64,000 bases of DNA from Cloacibacillus sp. An23 (GCF_002159945.1 NZ_NFJQ01000011.1:1-64000), one strand, 5' to 3'. Positions 6,498 through 17,153 are shown, counted from the first letter of the stretch. A program made the numbers and translations. Notes: generated by a model from the sequence alone, not told the origin.

Positions 6498-7823
6498 ATG
6501 TATGAGAACGGAAATATATTCAAAGACAGAAAAAAGAACTATTGCTCGTTCTGCGGAAAGTCGCAGGACGAGGTGCCGAAGCTCTTTTCCGGCCAGCTTC
6601 CAAACGTTTTTATCTGCTCCGATTGCGTACGCATATGCAGCATTATGCTAAGGGGCGAACGTCCGCAGCCGGATTACCCGGCTAAGGGGCTTGGGAACAG
6701 CGCAAAAGCAGATTATGTTTCGCTTCCCGCGATGGAAGAACTGCCCAAGCCCGTTGAAATAAAAGAATTCCTCGATCAGTACGTTATTGGGCAGGCGCAG
6801 GCGAAGAAGGTTCTTTCCGTAGCCGTATACAACCATTATAAGAGACTTCTGAACCCGGCTTCTGACGATGACGACGTCGAGCTGCCGAAGAACAACGTGC
6901 TGCTTGTCGGCCCGACCGGCAGCGGCAAGACTCTGCTTGCCCAAACGCTGGCTAAGATGCTGCATGTCCCGTTCGCGATGACCGACGCGACGACGCTCAC
7001 CGAGGCCGGCTACGTCGGAGAAGACGTGGAGAACATTCTGCTTCGTCTGCTGCAGGCGGCGGATTTCGACATACAGTCCGCAGAACGCGGAATAATCTAC
7101 ATAGACGAGATAGACAAGATAGCGCGTAAGTCGGAGTCTGCCTCGATAACGCGCGACGTTTCCGGCGAAGGCGTTCAGCAGGCGCTTCTCAAAATCATCG
7201 AAGGAACGGTGGCCAACATTCCGCCGAAGGGCGGCCGCAAGCATCCGAGCCAGGAAATGATCCCTATAGATACGAGCAACATCCTGTTCATCTGCGGCGG
7301 CGCGTTCGACGGAATCGAGAAAATAATCTCTCATCGCGTGAACGAGAAGCAGCTGGGATTCGGCGGAGAGATAAATTCCAACGTCGGCAAACACAACGCT
7401 TCCGAGCTTCTGAAGAAGCTCGAGCCGGACGACCTGCGCGCCTACGGCTTCATTCCGGAGTTCATCGGACGCCTGCCTGTCCTCGTCGCCCTCGAGCCGC
7501 TTACGGAAGACGCGCTGGTGCAGATACTCAAAGAGCCGAAAAACGCTCCTTTGAAGCAGTACAAAAAACTTTTTAAGCTTGAAGGCATAGACCTCGAATT
7601 TACAGACGACGCCGTGCGGACTATAGCGCAGAAGGCGCTCAAGCTCAACACCGGCGCGCGCGGTCTGCGCACGATTCTGGAAAAGCTTATGCTCGACCTG
7701 CAGTACGAGATACCGAGCAAGCATTCCAACGTGACTAAGCTCACGGTGACGAAAGAGGCCGTCGATGGCGGCGCGAAGCCTGTCGCGGAAACGGACGGAA
7801 CGAACGATGGCGGAGCAGAATAG
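6498..7823 (+). CDS. clpX: ClpX, AAA+ unfoldase subunit of ClpXP
   Basis: ClpX unfolds tagged substrates and feeds them to ClpP. The N-terminal C4 zinc-binding domain is intact (CSFCGKSQ, then CSDCVRIC). The AAA+ module shows Walker A GPTGSGKT, Walker B IIYIDEID, the pore loop AGYVGED and the RKH loop (GGRKHPSQE). The ClpP-docking loop reads LGFGG, a variant of IGF. The ATG at 6498 is chosen because GAGGTG at 6484-6489 then has good spacing; an in-frame GTG at 6486 lies inside that ribosome site. The product has 441 residues. The last 17 bases overlap the preferred lon start. Confidence 0.97.
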   Translation: MYENGNIFKDRKKNYCSFCGKSQDEVPKLFSGQLPNVFICSDCVRICSIMLRGERPQPDYPAKGLGNSAKADYVSLPAMEELPKPVEIKEFLDQYVIGQAQAKKVLSVAVYNHYKRLLNPASDDDDVELPKNNVLLVGPTGSGKTLLAQTLAKMLHVPFAMTDATTLTEAGYVGEDVENILLRLLQAADFDIQSAERGIIYIDEIDKIARKSESASITRDVSGEGVQQALLKIIEGTVANIPPKGGRKHPSQEMIPIDTSNILFICGGAFDGIEKIISHRVNEKQLGFGGEINSNVGKHNASELLKKLEPDDLRAYGFIPEFIGRLPVLVALEPLTEDALVQILKEPKNAPLKQYKKLFKLEGIDLEFTDDAVRTIAQKALKLNTGARGLRTILEKLMLDLQYEIPSKHSNVTKLTVTKEAVDGGAKPVAETDGTNDGGAE

Positions 7824-10137
7824 AACGCTCGTCTACCCGGTGGTCCCGATCAGGGATCTGGTGATATTCCCTGGGGTAGTCTCGCCGCTCTTCATAAGCA
7901 GGCCGAAATCAATCCGCGCCGTCGAAGAGGCAGCCGAGCGCGACCGCACGCTCTTCATCGTAGCCGAGAAACGCCCTTACGGCGATACGCTCCAGCCTGA
8001 CGGACTTTACAAAGTCGGCACGGTGTGCAAGATGCTCCAGAACGTGCGCCTGCCGGACGGAACGCTGAAGGTGGTAGTCGAGGGGGGGGAACGCGCCGAG
8101 GTCAAGAAAATGGCGTCGAACGACTCCTTCATGCTCGCCTCTGTCTCCATTCTGGCTTCCGAACGTCCCGCAGTCTCTACCGAGCTCCGCGCGCTAATGC
8201 GCGCCGTGCTGCGCGAGTTTGAGAACAACGTGCGGCTTGACCCGAAGCTTCCCGAAGAGATAGCGCGTTCGGTGCGCGACATAGACGACCCCGCAGTGCT
8301 CTGCGACATCATAGCTTCGCACGGTAATTTCGATATAGCGGACAAGCAGAAAATTCTCGAGACCGCCGGCGTCGAGGACAGGCTCGATCTGCTTATGAAG
8401 ATGCTCGTCAACGAGAACGAGCTGCTCGGCTTCGAGCGCGACCTTGAAGAAAAGGTACGTTCGGAGATCGACCGCGACCAGCACAATTATTACCTGCGCG
8501 AGCAGCTTAAGGTCATCAACGACGAGCTCGGCGAGGAAAGCCCTACCTCTGAGGCAGACGAGATGAGAGAGGCCGCCGCGGCGTCCGGTATGCCGGATGA
8601 TATACTGCAGAAAGTGAACAAGGAGATAGGTCGCTTCTGCAAGCTGCCGCCGCTTTCGCCGGAGGCCGCTGTCGCGCGGAACTATATCGAGACCCTGACT
8701 GAGCTCCCGTGGAACGTTTCAACCGAAGACGATCTTGACATATCGAACGCGCGTAAAGTCCTTGACGAGGATCACTACGGCCTCGAGGACGTGAAGGAAC
8801 GCATTCTCGAATTTCTCGCGGTCAAGAAGCGCGCTGGCGAGGACATGCGCGCCCAGGTGATATGTTTCGTCGGCCCTCCCGGCGTAGGCAAGACCTCGCT
8901 CGGGAAATCCATCGCGCGCGCGATGGGGCGCAAGTTCGTCAACATTTCGCTCGGAGGCATGCACGACGAAGCCGAGATACGCGGACACCGCCGTACATAC
9001 GTAGGGGCTCTTCCCGGCCGCATCATCCACAAGATAAAGCAGTGCGGGACCAACAACCCGCTGATACTCATGGACGAGATAGACAAGCTTTCGTCAGATT
9101 ACCGCGGCGATCCCGCTTCCGCTCTGCTTGAAGTGCTGGACCCGGAGCAGAATAAGAGTTTCACGGACAACTTCCTCGAAGTCCCCTTCGACCTAAGCCG
9201 TGTGATGTTCATAACCACCGCCAACTCGACCTCGACGATACCGCGTCCGCTGCTCGACCGCATGGAGGTAATTTCGCTTCCTGGATACGTCATGGAAGAG
9301 AAACTGAAAATTGCAAAAAAGCACCTTATTCCGAGGATACTCAGGGAGCACGGGCTCTCCGCAGAGGAATTCTCAGTAACAGACGCGGCTATAAAAGAGA
9401 TAATCTCTTCGTACACGATGGAGGCCGGTGTGCGCGGCCTCGACAGGCAGCTCGCGAAAGCGGCGCGAAAGGTCACGGCGTCGCTTGCCGGGGAAGGCGA
9501 AGAAATCAAGGGACAGATAACGAAAGAGAAGCTCCATGTCCTGCTCGGAGCGCCGAAGCTGTACGCGACGAGGATACCTAAGGGAGACGCCGTCGGGACT
9601 GCCATAGGGCTCGCGTGGACGGAAGCGGGCGGCGACGTGATACTGATCGAGTCCGCCGTGATGGACGGAGCCGGCAAGGTCGCCTACACCGGCAACCTCG
9701 GCGACATAATGCAGGAATCAGCCGTGACTGCGCTCGCCTACCTGCGCTCCAACGCCGAACGCTGCGGCCTGGCAAATTTTGACTGGAACAAAAAGGACAT
9801 ACAGATACACGTCCCGGCAGGAGCTGTGCCTAAGGACGGCCCGTCGGCCGGAATCACGCTCGCGCTTTCGTTGTGTTCGTCGCTTACCGGGCGTTCGATA
9901 AACACCGAATACGCGATGACCGGGGAAATGACGCTTCACGGCAACGTGCTTCCGATCGGCGGCGTGCGCGAGAAGATACTTGCTGCAAAACGCCTCGGCA
10001 TAAGGAATGTAATACTGCCCGACGACAACAAGCCGGACGCCGCGGAGCTTAGCCCGTGGGTGCTTAAGGGCATGAAGCTTCATTACGTCTCCAACGTCTC
10101 GAAAGTTTTCGAGCTTGCGCTGAGGCCGGGCGAGTAG
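7807..10137 (+). CDS. lon: Lon ATP-dependent serine protease
   Basis: Lon degrades damaged and short-lived regulatory proteins. The order is an N-terminal substrate domain (residues 1-200, opening with [14 protein letters not shown]), an AAA+ module and a C-terminal protease domain. The AAA+ module has Walker [10 protein letters not shown] and Walker [11 protein letters not shown]. The protease domain carries catalytic Ser in PKDGPSAGI and Lys in [11 protein letters not shown]. The start at 7807 gives 776 residues and places the conserved [10 protein letters not shown] at the N-terminus. An in-frame start at 7765 would add 14 residues and lies deeper in clpX. The stop is four bases before engB, so the two are cotranscribed. 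Confidence 0.97.
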   Translation: MAEQNRTLVYPVVPIRDLVIFPGVVSPLFISRPKSIRAVEEAAERDRTLFIVAEKRPYGDTLQPDGLYKVGTVCKMLQNVRLPDGTLKVVVEGGERAEVKKMASNDSFMLASVSILASERPAVSTELRALMRAVLREFENNVRLDPKLPEEIARSVRDIDDPAVLCDIIASHGNFDIADKQKILETAGVEDRLDLLMKMLVNENELLGFERDLEEKVRSEIDRDQHNYYLREQLKVINDELGEESPTSEADEMREAAAASGMPDDILQKVNKEIGRFCKLPPLSPEAAVARNYIETLTELPWNVSTEDDLDISNARKVLDEDHYGLEDVKERILEFLAVKKRAGEDMRAQVICFVGPPGVGKTSLGKSIARAMGRKFVNISLGGMHDEAEIRGHRRTYVGALPGRIIHKIKQCGTNNPLILMDEIDKLSSDYRGDPASALLEVLDPEQNKSFTDNFLEVPFDLSRVMFITTANSTSTIPRPLLDRMEVISLPGYVMEEKLKIAKKHLIPRILREHGLSAEEFSVTDAAIKEIISSYTMEAGVRGLDRQLAKAARKVTASLAGEGEEIKGQITKEKLHVLLGAPKLYATRIPKGDAVGTAIGLAWTEAGGDVILIESAVMDGAGKVAYTGNLGDIMQESAVTALAYLRSNAERCGLANFDWNKKDIQIHVPAGAVPKDGPSAGITLALSLCSSLTGRSINTEYAMTGEMTLHGNVLPIGGVREKILAAKRLGIRNVILPDDNKPDAAELSPWVLKGMKLHYVSNVSKVFELALRPGE

Positions 10138-10141
10138 CGTT

Positions 10142-10771
10142 ATGGCTCACTGGAAGTCGGAACTTTTCTGCACGGCTTTCAACAAAGGCCAGCTTCCTCC
10201 GCCGGAAAGGGCGGAGATAGCTTTCGTCGGGCGCTCTAACGTCGGGAAGTCGACCCTCATCAACGCTCTGCTCGGCAGAAAGATCGCGAAGGTCAGCTCG
10301 AAGCCTGGCAAGACGCGCAGCATAAATTTTTACAACGTGGACTGCGGCGAGCAGAAATTTTCACTCGTCGACCTTCCGGGGTACGGCTACGCGGCGCGCG
10401 GCATGGACGAACGCCGAAGCTGGTGGAAATTCATCGAGGAATACTTCAATGCCGGACGCAATATATCGTACGTCGTGCATCTGATTGATTTCCGCCACGG
10501 CCCGCTAGCGAACGACGAAGAACTCATCGCGTGGCTCGACAGGATGGACATGCCGCGGCTCGTCGTATTCACAAAAGGCGATAAAATCTCGCCTGGACGG
10601 CGCAAGGGGCAGTATAATACGATAATGCGCGGCGGCCTCGATTCCGTGCTGCCGCCCTTCATCACCTCGGGAGTCAACAATTCGGAGATGGAGAAGCTGC
10701 GCGAAGGAATCACGGAGGTGCTGCGTGAGATGGAGCGCCTCGACGCGCTCGAAGTGGCGCGCGGCGAATAA
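10142..10771 (+). CDS. engB: Ribosome-biogenesis GTPase EngB (YsxC/YihA)
   Basis: This is a Ras-like GTPase of the TrmE-Era-EngA-YihA group, needed for late assembly of the 50S subunit. GTPase motifs are G1 GRSNVGKST (about residues 30-38), G3 DLPGYGYA and G4 TKGDK (TKAD/TKCD in many relatives). The length of 209 residues is typical. It follows lon by four bases, an order seen in many bacteria. The C-terminus ends in an Arg- and Glu-rich helix. A gap of 95 bases before valS shows no terminator that I can see. Confidence 0.95.
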   Translation: MAHWKSELFCTAFNKGQLPPPERAEIAFVGRSNVGKSTLINALLGRKIAKVSSKPGKTRSINFYNVDCGEQKFSLVDLPGYGYAARGMDERRSWWKFIEEYFNAGRNISYVVHLIDFRHGPLANDEELIAWLDRMDMPRLVVFTKGDKISPGRRKGQYNTIMRGGLDSVLPPFITSGVNNSEMEKLREGITEVLREMERLDALEVARGE

Positions 10772-10866
10772 CGCATAAACATGCCCGATGTTCCGGAACG
10801 GCCGGCTGTCGGGAATGTTAATAGAAACGGCGCGCCACCAGGCGCGTCAGCTGAGGAGGAAAACGG

Positions 10867-13527
10867 ATGGATTCCGAGAGAACGCAGTTGGGCAAGAGTT
10901 ACGACCCGGCGCCCATCGAGGACAAGTGGTACTCGCAGTGGGTAGAGAACGGGCTTTTCAAGGCCGACGCCTCGTCGCCGAGGCCGGCTTTTTCGATAGT
11001 CATCCCGCCGCCTAACGTCACGGGCTCGCTGCATGTCGGCCACGCTCTGGACAATACTCTCCAGGATATACTGAGCCGCACGAAAAGAATGCAGGGCTAC
11101 GAGGTTCTGTGGCTTCCCGGAACCGACCACGCAGGCATCGCGACGCAGAACGTCGTCGAGCGTTCGCTCGCGAAGGAAGGGGTTTCACGCCACGACCTAG
11201 GACGCGAGGAATTCGTCAAAAAGGTCTGGGAGTGGAAAGAGCTCTACGGAAGCACGATAATCAATCAGCTGAAGAAGCTCGGCGCCTCCTGCGACTGGAG
11301 CCGCGAGCGCTTCACTATGGACGAGGGCCTTTCGCGCGCCGTGCGCAAGATATTCGTCCAGCTCTACAAGAAAGGGCTCATCTACCGTGGCAAATATCTT
11401 ATAAATTGGTGTCCTCGCTGCCAGACGGCGCTCTCCGACCTCGAAGTCGAGCACGAGGACGAGGACGGCAAGTTCTACGAGGTCGCCTATAAGTTCGCCG
11501 ACGGATCCGACGGAGCGGTGGTCGTAATGACGACGCGTCCGGAGACGATACTCGGTGACAGCGCGATAGCGATACATCCGCGCGACGAGAAGAACCGCCA
11601 CCTCATCGGCAAAAAAGTCGTCGTGCCGCTCGTCGGGCGCGTCATCCCAGTTATTGAAGACAACATGGTCGACCCGGAGTTCGGCTCCGGCTGCGTCAAG
11701 ATAACGCCTGCACACGACCCGAACGACTTCCTTGTCGGTCAGCGCCACAACCTTGAGCAGATACAGGTCATAGACGGGCGCGGCATAATGAATGAAAACG
11801 CCGGCAAGTACGCGGGAATGGACCGCTTTGCGGCGCGTGACGCTGTGGCCGCAGACCTTGAAAAAGAGGGCGCTCTGCTCTCCGTCAAAGACCTGCGCCA
11901 CTCTGTAGGCCACTGCTACCGCTGCCATACGGTCGTCGAGCCGTACCTCTCCGAGCAGTGGTTCGTCCGTACGCGCACTCTCGCCGACGCCGGAGTAGCC
12001 TCCGTACAGGCCGGGAAAATCAAGTTCATCCCAGAGCAGTGGACCAACGTCTACTATCAGTGGATGGAGAATATCCGCGACTGGTGCATATCGCGTCAGC
12101 TATGGTGGGGACACCGCATCCCGGCGTGGTACTGCGACGAGTGCGGCGAGGTCATAGTCGAAGAAAACGCGCCGGAGAAATGCCCGAAGTGCGGGTGTAC
12201 ACACCTGCATCAAGACGAAGACGTCCTCGATACATGGTTCTCAAGCGGGCTCTGGCCCTTCTCGACGATGGGCTGGCCCGACGATACCGAGACGCTCCGC
12301 AAGTTCTATCCGACATCGGTGCTCGTCACGGGCTTCGACATAATTTTCTTCTGGGTCGCGCGCATGATAATGTTCGGCCTCGAAGCTATGCATGAGGTGC
12401 CGTTCCGCGACGTCTACATCCACGCGCTTGTCCGCGACGAGAAGGGGCAGAAGATGAGCAAGTCGCGCGGCAACGTCATAGACCCGCTGACGATAGTCAA
12501 GGACTACGGAGCTGACGCGCTGCGCCTCACGCTCGCCGCCCTCACGGTGCAGGGACGCGATATATTCCTCTCTACGGAAAGGATCTCCACCTACCGCCTG
12601 TTTATGAACAAGCTGTGGAACGCGAGCCGCTTCGCGCTCATGAACCTCGAAGATGCTGAGGCGGGACAGAAGATAGACGACAACGAGCTCCAGCTCCAGG
12701 ACAAATGGATACTCAACCGTATCTCACAGGTCTCGTCCGAGATGACGCGGCTGCTTGACGGATACTTCTTCGGCGAAGCGGCGCGCCTCATGTACGACTT
12801 TACCTGGGGCGAGCTCTGCGACTGGTATCTCGAACTCGCAAAGCCCGCGCTGCGAGGCGAAGAGGGCGAAGCGCGCAGAAAGACCGTGCAGGCCGTCATG
12901 CTCGCCGTATTCGAGGACGTCCTCAAGCTGCTGCATCCGATAATCCCGTTCGTGACGGAGGAGCTGTGGCACGCCTTCCCGTTCGGGACGGACTTCATCA
13001 TGCGCAGCGGCTGGCCGAAGCCGAGGCTTGCCGAGATCGACGAAAAAGTGATTTCCGACATGAACTTCGTGCAGGAGACCATACGCGCCGTCCGCAACCT
13101 CAGAGCCGAGGCGCGCATAGCGCCGCAGCAGACGATACCGGGCGTCACGCTCGCAGTACACGACGCGGCGAAGCTTGAGCTTCTCAAAGAATGCGAGAAG
13201 CAGATAAAGCTGCTTACAAAGGTCGAAACGGTGAGCTTCGCCGGCGAAGGCTGCAAGCCGGAGAAGAGTCTCGCGACGGTCCTTGACGGCGCGCAGGTAT
13301 ATCTCCCTGTCGGCGAACTGCTCGACGTCGAGAAAGAGATGCAGCGCCTCCGGAACGACCTTGCAAAGCTCGAAAAAGACATAGAGAAGAGCAGAGCGAA
13401 GCTCGCGAATGAAAAGTTCGTCGAGCGCGCGCCCGCCGAAGTTATAGAAAAGGAAAAGAATACGCTCGCCGACAACGAAGCCAAAGCCGAGAGAACGAAG
13501 GCGAACCTGGCGAGCCTGTCCGAATAA
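10867..13527 (+). CDS. valS: Valyl-tRNA synthetase
   Basis: This class I synthetase charges tRNA-Val. The 886-residue protein has the HIGH-type motif in PPNVTGSLHVGHALD, an editing domain in the first half, and KMSKS in GQKMSKSRGN. An anticodon-binding helical domain follows, with the C-terminal coiled coil characteristic of ValRS (about residues 815-886). Cys pairs (CDEC and CPKC, about residues 424-442) suggest a bound zinc. AGGAGG at 10854-10859 precedes the ATG. I looked for a T-box leader upstream and found none. folC starts one base after the stop, so the two are in one operon. Confidence 0.97.
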   Translation: MDSERTQLGKSYDPAPIEDKWYSQWVENGLFKADASSPRPAFSIVIPPPNVTGSLHVGHALDNTLQDILSRTKRMQGYEVLWLPGTDHAGIATQNVVERSLAKEGVSRHDLGREEFVKKVWEWKELYGSTIINQLKKLGASCDWSRERFTMDEGLSRAVRKIFVQLYKKGLIYRGKYLINWCPRCQTALSDLEVEHEDEDGKFYEVAYKFADGSDGAVVVMTTRPETILGDSAIAIHPRDEKNRHLIGKKVVVPLVGRVIPVIEDNMVDPEFGSGCVKITPAHDPNDFLVGQRHNLEQIQVIDGRGIMNENAGKYAGMDRFAARDAVAADLEKEGALLSVKDLRHSVGHCYRCHTVVEPYLSEQWFVRTRTLADAGVASVQAGKIKFIPEQWTNVYYQWMENIRDWCISRQLWWGHRIPAWYCDECGEVIVEENAPEKCPKCGCTHLHQDEDVLDTWFSSGLWPFSTMGWPDDTETLRKFYPTSVLVTGFDIIFFWVARMIMFGLEAMHEVPFRDVYIHALVRDEKGQKMSKSRGNVIDPLTIVKDYGADALRLTLAALTVQGRDIFLSTERISTYRLFMNKLWNASRFALMNLEDAEAGQKIDDNELQLQDKWILNRISQVSSEMTRLLDGYFFGEAARLMYDFTWGELCDWYLELAKPALRGEEGEARRKTVQAVMLAVFEDVLKLLHPIIPFVTEELWHAFPFGTDFIMRSGWPKPRLAEIDEKVISDMNFVQETIRAVRNLRAEARIAPQQTIPGVTLAVHDAAKLELLKECEKQIKLLTKVETVSFAGEGCKPEKSLATVLDGAQVYLPVGELLDVEKEMQRLRNDLAKLEKDIEKSRAKLANEKFVERAPAEVIEKEKNTLADNEAKAERTKANLASLSE

Positions 13528-13528
13528 T

Positions 13529-14827
13529 ATGAACGAAAAAAATAAATTTGAGCTTGTCGAAGCAAAGCTGGCTCAGATGGCGAGTCCGGGCATACGCCCC
13601 GGGCTCGCCCGTCTCGCGCGGCTTCTTCGCGAAGCCGGTTCGCCGCAGGGAAAGTTCCCTGCGGTTTATATTGTCGGGACGAACGGCAAAGGATCGACCG
13701 CAGCCGGTATCTATTCCGTGCTGAGGGCCTCGGGCTACGGCGCCGCTCTCTACACCAGTCCGCATCTCGTCGACTTTTCGGAGCGTCTCGTGATAGACGG
13801 CGAACGGGCGCTGGCGGAAGAATGGCTCGACGCCGCGTCCGAACTTGAGGGCATAGTTCATAGTGCCGACTATTTCAGGGACAATCTGCCGACCTACTTT
13901 GAACTCGTCACGGCGGCCGCGATACTGATACTTGCGCGCAGAAAGCCCGACGCCGCCGTATTCGAGGCCGGAATGGGCGGCCGGCTGGACGCGTCGAACA
14001 TCCTTAGCGACGTCGCGCTCAGCGTCGTCGTCCCGATCGGCATGGACCACACGGAATTTCTCGGAGATACGATTGAAAAGATAGCGGCCGAGAAGTTCGC
14101 AGTAATGCGGAAGGATACGCCGGCGCTCTTCTTCGGGGACGAACGGCTTGACGGACTGTTCCGCGAAGCCGCAGCGCGCTGCGGCGCCCTTGCGCATGTG
14201 TTCTCGGAGGAATACAGGATAACGGAGCGTTCGTACTCTCTCGACGGCACGCGCTTCACGCTCTCCGACGGCGCGGGCTCGCGGGAATATTTCACGCCGC
14301 TCGTAGGCTCTTTCCAGGCCGACAACGCCGCCATGTCTGTCGCGGCCTCGCGGCTTCTCGCGGGACGCTTCCCGCACATTACAGAAGATTCCATAAAACG
14401 AGGGATTTCCGAGACGGAATGGCATGGACGCATGGAGATAGTCAGCCGTTCGCCGCTTGTAATCGTCGACGGAGGGCACAACCCGCACGCTATGAAGCGG
14501 CTGTCTGAGACCCTCGCGGGAATTTTTCCGAAGGGCGGCCTTTCTGTAGTGCTTGCCATGATGAAGGACAAGGACATCTCTGGCGCGCTCTCTCTGATGC
14601 GTCCGCTGGAAGCCGAAGTGTACTGTACCGAGGTGCCGGGGCTCGAACGTTCGCTCGGAGCGGACGGCATGAGGGAAACCGCGGAGCGCGCGGGGCTGCG
14701 CGCCGCCGGAGCCTACAGCGACCCGATTGCGGCGATACGCGCCGCTGCCGGCGGCGGCCTGCCAGTCGTCTGCTGCGGCAGCCTCTACCTAGTCGGATAC
14801 ATAAAAGCGCATATAGATGAACTGTAA
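13529..14827 (+). CDS. folC: Folylpolyglutamate synthase / dihydrofolate synthase
   Basis: FolC adds glutamate to folates (and usually to dihydropteroate) with ATP. The Mur-ligase fold shows the P-loop GTNGKGSTA at about residues 50-58 and a following YTSPHLVDFSER segment that binds folate. FEAGMGGRLDASN and DHTEFLG lie in the central domain, and VDGGHNPHA marks the C-terminal domain. The length of 432 residues is normal. It is translated right after valS, a gene pair common in several phyla, and overlaps pgeF by 11 bases. Confidence 0.95.
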   Translation: MNEKNKFELVEAKLAQMASPGIRPGLARLARLLREAGSPQGKFPAVYIVGTNGKGSTAAGIYSVLRASGYGAALYTSPHLVDFSERLVIDGERALAEEWLDAASELEGIVHSADYFRDNLPTYFELVTAAAILILARRKPDAAVFEAGMGGRLDASNILSDVALSVVVPIGMDHTEFLGDTIEKIAAEKFAVMRKDTPALFFGDERLDGLFREAAARCGALAHVFSEEYRITERSYSLDGTRFTLSDGAGSREYFTPLVGSFQADNAAMSVAASRLLAGRFPHITEDSIKRGISETEWHGRMEIVSRSPLVIVDGGHNPHAMKRLSETLAGIFPKGGLSVVLAMMKDKDISGALSLMRPLEAEVYCTEVPGLERSLGADGMRETAERAGLRAAGAYSDPIAAIRAAAGGGLPVVCCGSLYLVGYIKAHIDEL

Positions 14828-15731
14828 AGAACCGGCCGGATTCAGACTGAGCCGTTCGGCCCACGGCGTGGAAGTCGAATTCGTAATGCCGCGCGAACTC
14901 GACGGCAAATTCTTCGCGCGCCTTTACGCGCGAGGGCCGCTCAACGACGAAGCCGAAGGCGACCCGGCGCGCGTCTGGGCGTCGCTCGCACCGGAGTATG
15001 AAGGCCGCCCGCTCGTCGCGCCGCGCCAGGTGCACGGCGTGAAAATTATAGAAGCGTCGAAGTGCGAAACGCTTCCTCTGCGGAGCGAGGCCGACGGAGT
15101 TTTTATCCGCGAGGGGGATTACGCGCTCGCGAGCCTGCGTTTTGCGGACTGCGCCCCAGTAGTCGCAGCGCACGCCGGGGAAGAATCGTGGATGGCGGTC
15201 CTGCATTCCGGCTTCAAAGGCACGCTGCAAAACATTTCCGCCGCCGCGCTTGAACGTTTCGGCGGAACGCGAGGGAGCGGAAAGACATGGGCATGGATCG
15301 GCCCATGCATAGGGCCATGCTGCTACTCGCGGCGTGAGGACGATCCCGCGACGCGCGAGGCTCTTGCGAAATTTTCTCTGGACAGCGTAAGGTTCGCCCG
15401 GGAATTAGATTTGTATGACTTCGCGGCGGCATGTCACGGCGGAGTAACGGACGCGCCGCTATCGCAAAACGAAAGCGCCGGGGCGGACGGCGTCGCTGTG
15501 CGCGCGGCTATGCCGGGCGCCGAGAAACGGCGGCATGACGCCGCGTACTTCGACATCGGCGCAGAGATACGGCGGCAGCTCGCCGGCTTCGGCGTGCCTG
15601 AAGAAAATATATTCAGCTTCGGAGGCTGCACCCGCTGCGGAAACGGACTGTTTTATTCCTATCGCGCGGGCGACAAAGAAAAAAGGAATTTTTTACTTGC
15701 GGGACGCTCCACAATCCGCGAAAATATGTGA
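14817..15731 (+). CDS. pgeF: Laccase-domain (YfiH/YlmD) purine nucleoside phosphorylase / peptidoglycan editing factor
   Basis: This DUF152 / multicopper-polyphenol-oxidase-like protein belongs to the family that includes E. coli YfiH (PgeF). Members have purine nucleoside phosphorylase-like activity, and PgeF prevents misincorporation of L-Ser into peptidoglycan precursors. The family residues are present: His in RQVHGVKI, Cys in FADCAPV, His in VLHSGFKGT and a Cys-rich GPCIGPCCY motif. At 304 residues it is slightly long because of a 35-residue N-terminal segment. The ATG lies inside folC. Which of the two described activities matters here cannot be told from sequence. Confidence 0.85.
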   Translation: MNCKEPAGFRLSRSAHGVEVEFVMPRELDGKFFARLYARGPLNDEAEGDPARVWASLAPEYEGRPLVAPRQVHGVKIIEASKCETLPLRSEADGVFIREGDYALASLRFADCAPVVAAHAGEESWMAVLHSGFKGTLQNISAAALERFGGTRGSGKTWAWIGPCIGPCCYSRREDDPATREALAKFSLDSVRFARELDLYDFAAACHGGVTDAPLSQNESAGADGVAVRAAMPGAEKRRHDAAYFDIGAEIRRQLAGFGVPEENIFSFGGCTRCGNGLFYSYRAGDKEKRNFLLAGRSTIRENM

Positions 15732-15777
15732 AAATAATTATATAAGCAGTACACCGCGTTCCGGGGAGTGAAGCATT

Positions 15778-16749
15778 GTGGACACAGTACGGGTAGGAGT
15801 CGTGGGCGTAGGACATCTTGGGATGCACCACGCGAGAGTATATACGGAGATATTGGGAGCTCAGCTCGTCGGCGTCGCGGACATCAACGAGGAGCGCGCC
15901 CAATCTATCGCGGAGCCTCTCGGCGTCAGCGCCTACGGCGATTTTGAAAAACTTATAAAAGAAAAACATCCTGACGCCGTGAGCATAGTCGTCCCGACCG
16001 TCGGCCACTACGAGGTCGCGAAGATAGCGATGGAGCACGGCATACACGTGCTTGTCGAGAAGCCGGTGACGACGAGCGTAGACGAGGCGGAAAAGCTTCT
16101 CAACCTCGCTGTCGAGAAGAACGTAATACTCCAGGTAGGACACATAGAGCGATTCAACAGCGCGGTGCAGCACGCGCGTGAATTTATCAAGGACCCGTAT
16201 TTCATACAGACGCGCAGGATGGGCCCGTTCTCGCCGCGCATCAGCGACGTCGGCGTCGTGCTCGACCTGATGATACACGACGTGGACATCATACTCTCGA
16301 TGGTGCACTCCGACCTCGTCTCTATATCTGCGGTCGGAAGCTGCATACGCACGCCGCACGAAGACATCGCCTCCGTACAGCTGCGCTTTGCGAACGGTAC
16401 GATCGCCCAGATACTCGTCAGCCGCGTCTCGGAGAAGCGCCAGCGGCAGATGGAGATAACGGAGGCCGAGCGCTACATCACCGTAAACTACGAGGCTCAG
16501 GACATCACCGTACAGCGCTGCGTGAGACAGAGCGGCGGCAACGTGGTCGAGGTTATGGAGCACCCCGTCTTTCCGAAAACGGAGCCGCTCAAGATGGAGC
16601 TGCAGCATTTCATCTCATGCGTGCGCGACGGGCGTCAGCCTATGGTCGGCATCAGGGACGGCAAACGTGCGCTCGAGGTCTGCGTCGCGGCTCTGCGCCA
16701 GATACACGAGGACAAGCGTCAGGCGGACGCCATTCTCTCCGCAATCTAG
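15778..16749 (+). CDS. Gfo/Idh/MocA-family NAD(P)-dependent oxidoreductase
   Basis: The protein has an N-terminal Rossmann domain with VGVVGVGHLGMHHARVY and the family motif EKPVTTS (about residues 95-101). The C-terminal alpha/beta dimer domain contains GHIERFN and DLMIHDVDI. The length of 323 residues is standard. Family members oxidise sugars or sugar nucleotides. UDP-GlcNAc 3-dehydrogenase (GnnA, used for amide-linked lipid A) is one relative and would fit a diderm, but no GnnB-like aminotransferase is adjacent, so substrate is left open. The start is GTG at 15778 after GGGGAGTGA. It stands alone: 46 bases after pgeF and followed by a terminator. Confidence 0.85.
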   Translation: MDTVRVGVVGVGHLGMHHARVYTEILGAQLVGVADINEERAQSIAEPLGVSAYGDFEKLIKEKHPDAVSIVVPTVGHYEVAKIAMEHGIHVLVEKPVTTSVDEAEKLLNLAVEKNVILQVGHIERFNSAVQHAREFIKDPYFIQTRRMGPFSPRISDVGVVLDLMIHDVDIILSMVHSDLVSISAVGSCIRTPHEDIASVQLRFANGTIAQILVSRVSEKRQRQMEITEAERYITVNYEAQDITVQRCVRQSGGNVVEVMEHPVFPKTEPLKMELQHFISCVRDGRQPMVGIRDGKRALEVCVAALRQIHEDKRQADAILSAI

Positions 16750-16793
16750 CGCGGCGGTACATGACATTCGGCGTGATAAGCGTTATCATGTAG

Positions 16794-16820
16794 AGAGAGG
16801 GATATTTCCCCTCTCTTTTG
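16794..16820 (+). terminator. Rho-independent terminator after the oxidoreductase gene
   Basis: AGAGAGGG at 16794-16801 pairs with CCCTCTCT around ATATTTC, followed by TTTG. A small dyad, TGATAA-GCG-TTATCA, lies just upstream at about 16774-16788. Confidence 0.75.
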
Positions 16821-16852
16821 TTTATCCGCCGTTCGAGAAAGGGTGAGCGTAG

Positions 16853-17089
16853 TTGTTCGATTTTCTTAAAAACGTGCCTTCCGTAAACATTCAGGCGTTC
16901 GTCGCGCTCGCCCTCTTCGGAGTCTCTTTATTTCTCGCGCGCATGGTCGTCAACATCAGCTCGGGGAAATGGCCCGGAGACGGGATGTGGGTTACATATC
17001 TCCGCGTCGTGCTCGGCTTCACCTTCGCAGCGTCGATAGGCCTCGGCATCTACAGTTTCGCGGGGATAGACGTCCTCTTCGGCAACTAG
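16853..17089 (+). CDS. Small two-TM membrane protein, unknown function
   Basis: The TTG at 16853 after GGGTGAG gives a 78-residue protein. Two hydrophobic segments (about residues 13-32 and 50-72) flank a polar loop with SSGKWPGDGMW. The C-terminus is probably short and exported or cytoplasmic depending on topology. I recognise no family. It precedes meaB by seven bases and may share its transcript, but nothing links the two functionally. The start codon is uncertain because no ATG is available near the ribosome site. Confidence 0.55.
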   Translation: MFDFLKNVPSVNIQAFVALALFGVSLFLARMVVNISSGKWPGDGMWVTYLRVVLGFTFAASIGLGIYSFAGIDVLFGN

Positions 17090-17153
17090 CTTCGTTATGA
17101 ATGAAGGCAATGATTTCACCTCACAAAATAAAAGCAGGGAGCGTTCGATATTT

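Noticed and set aside
10772-10866. T-box leader before valS, and likewise before ileS (49423-49484)
   Set aside because: I looked for the conserved T-box sequence and an antiterminator/terminator pair and found neither; both leaders are too short.
16774-16788. TGATAA-GCG-TTATCA dyad as an operator
   Set aside because: It lies after a stop codon and next to a terminator without a promoter nearby; more likely part of the 3' end structure.
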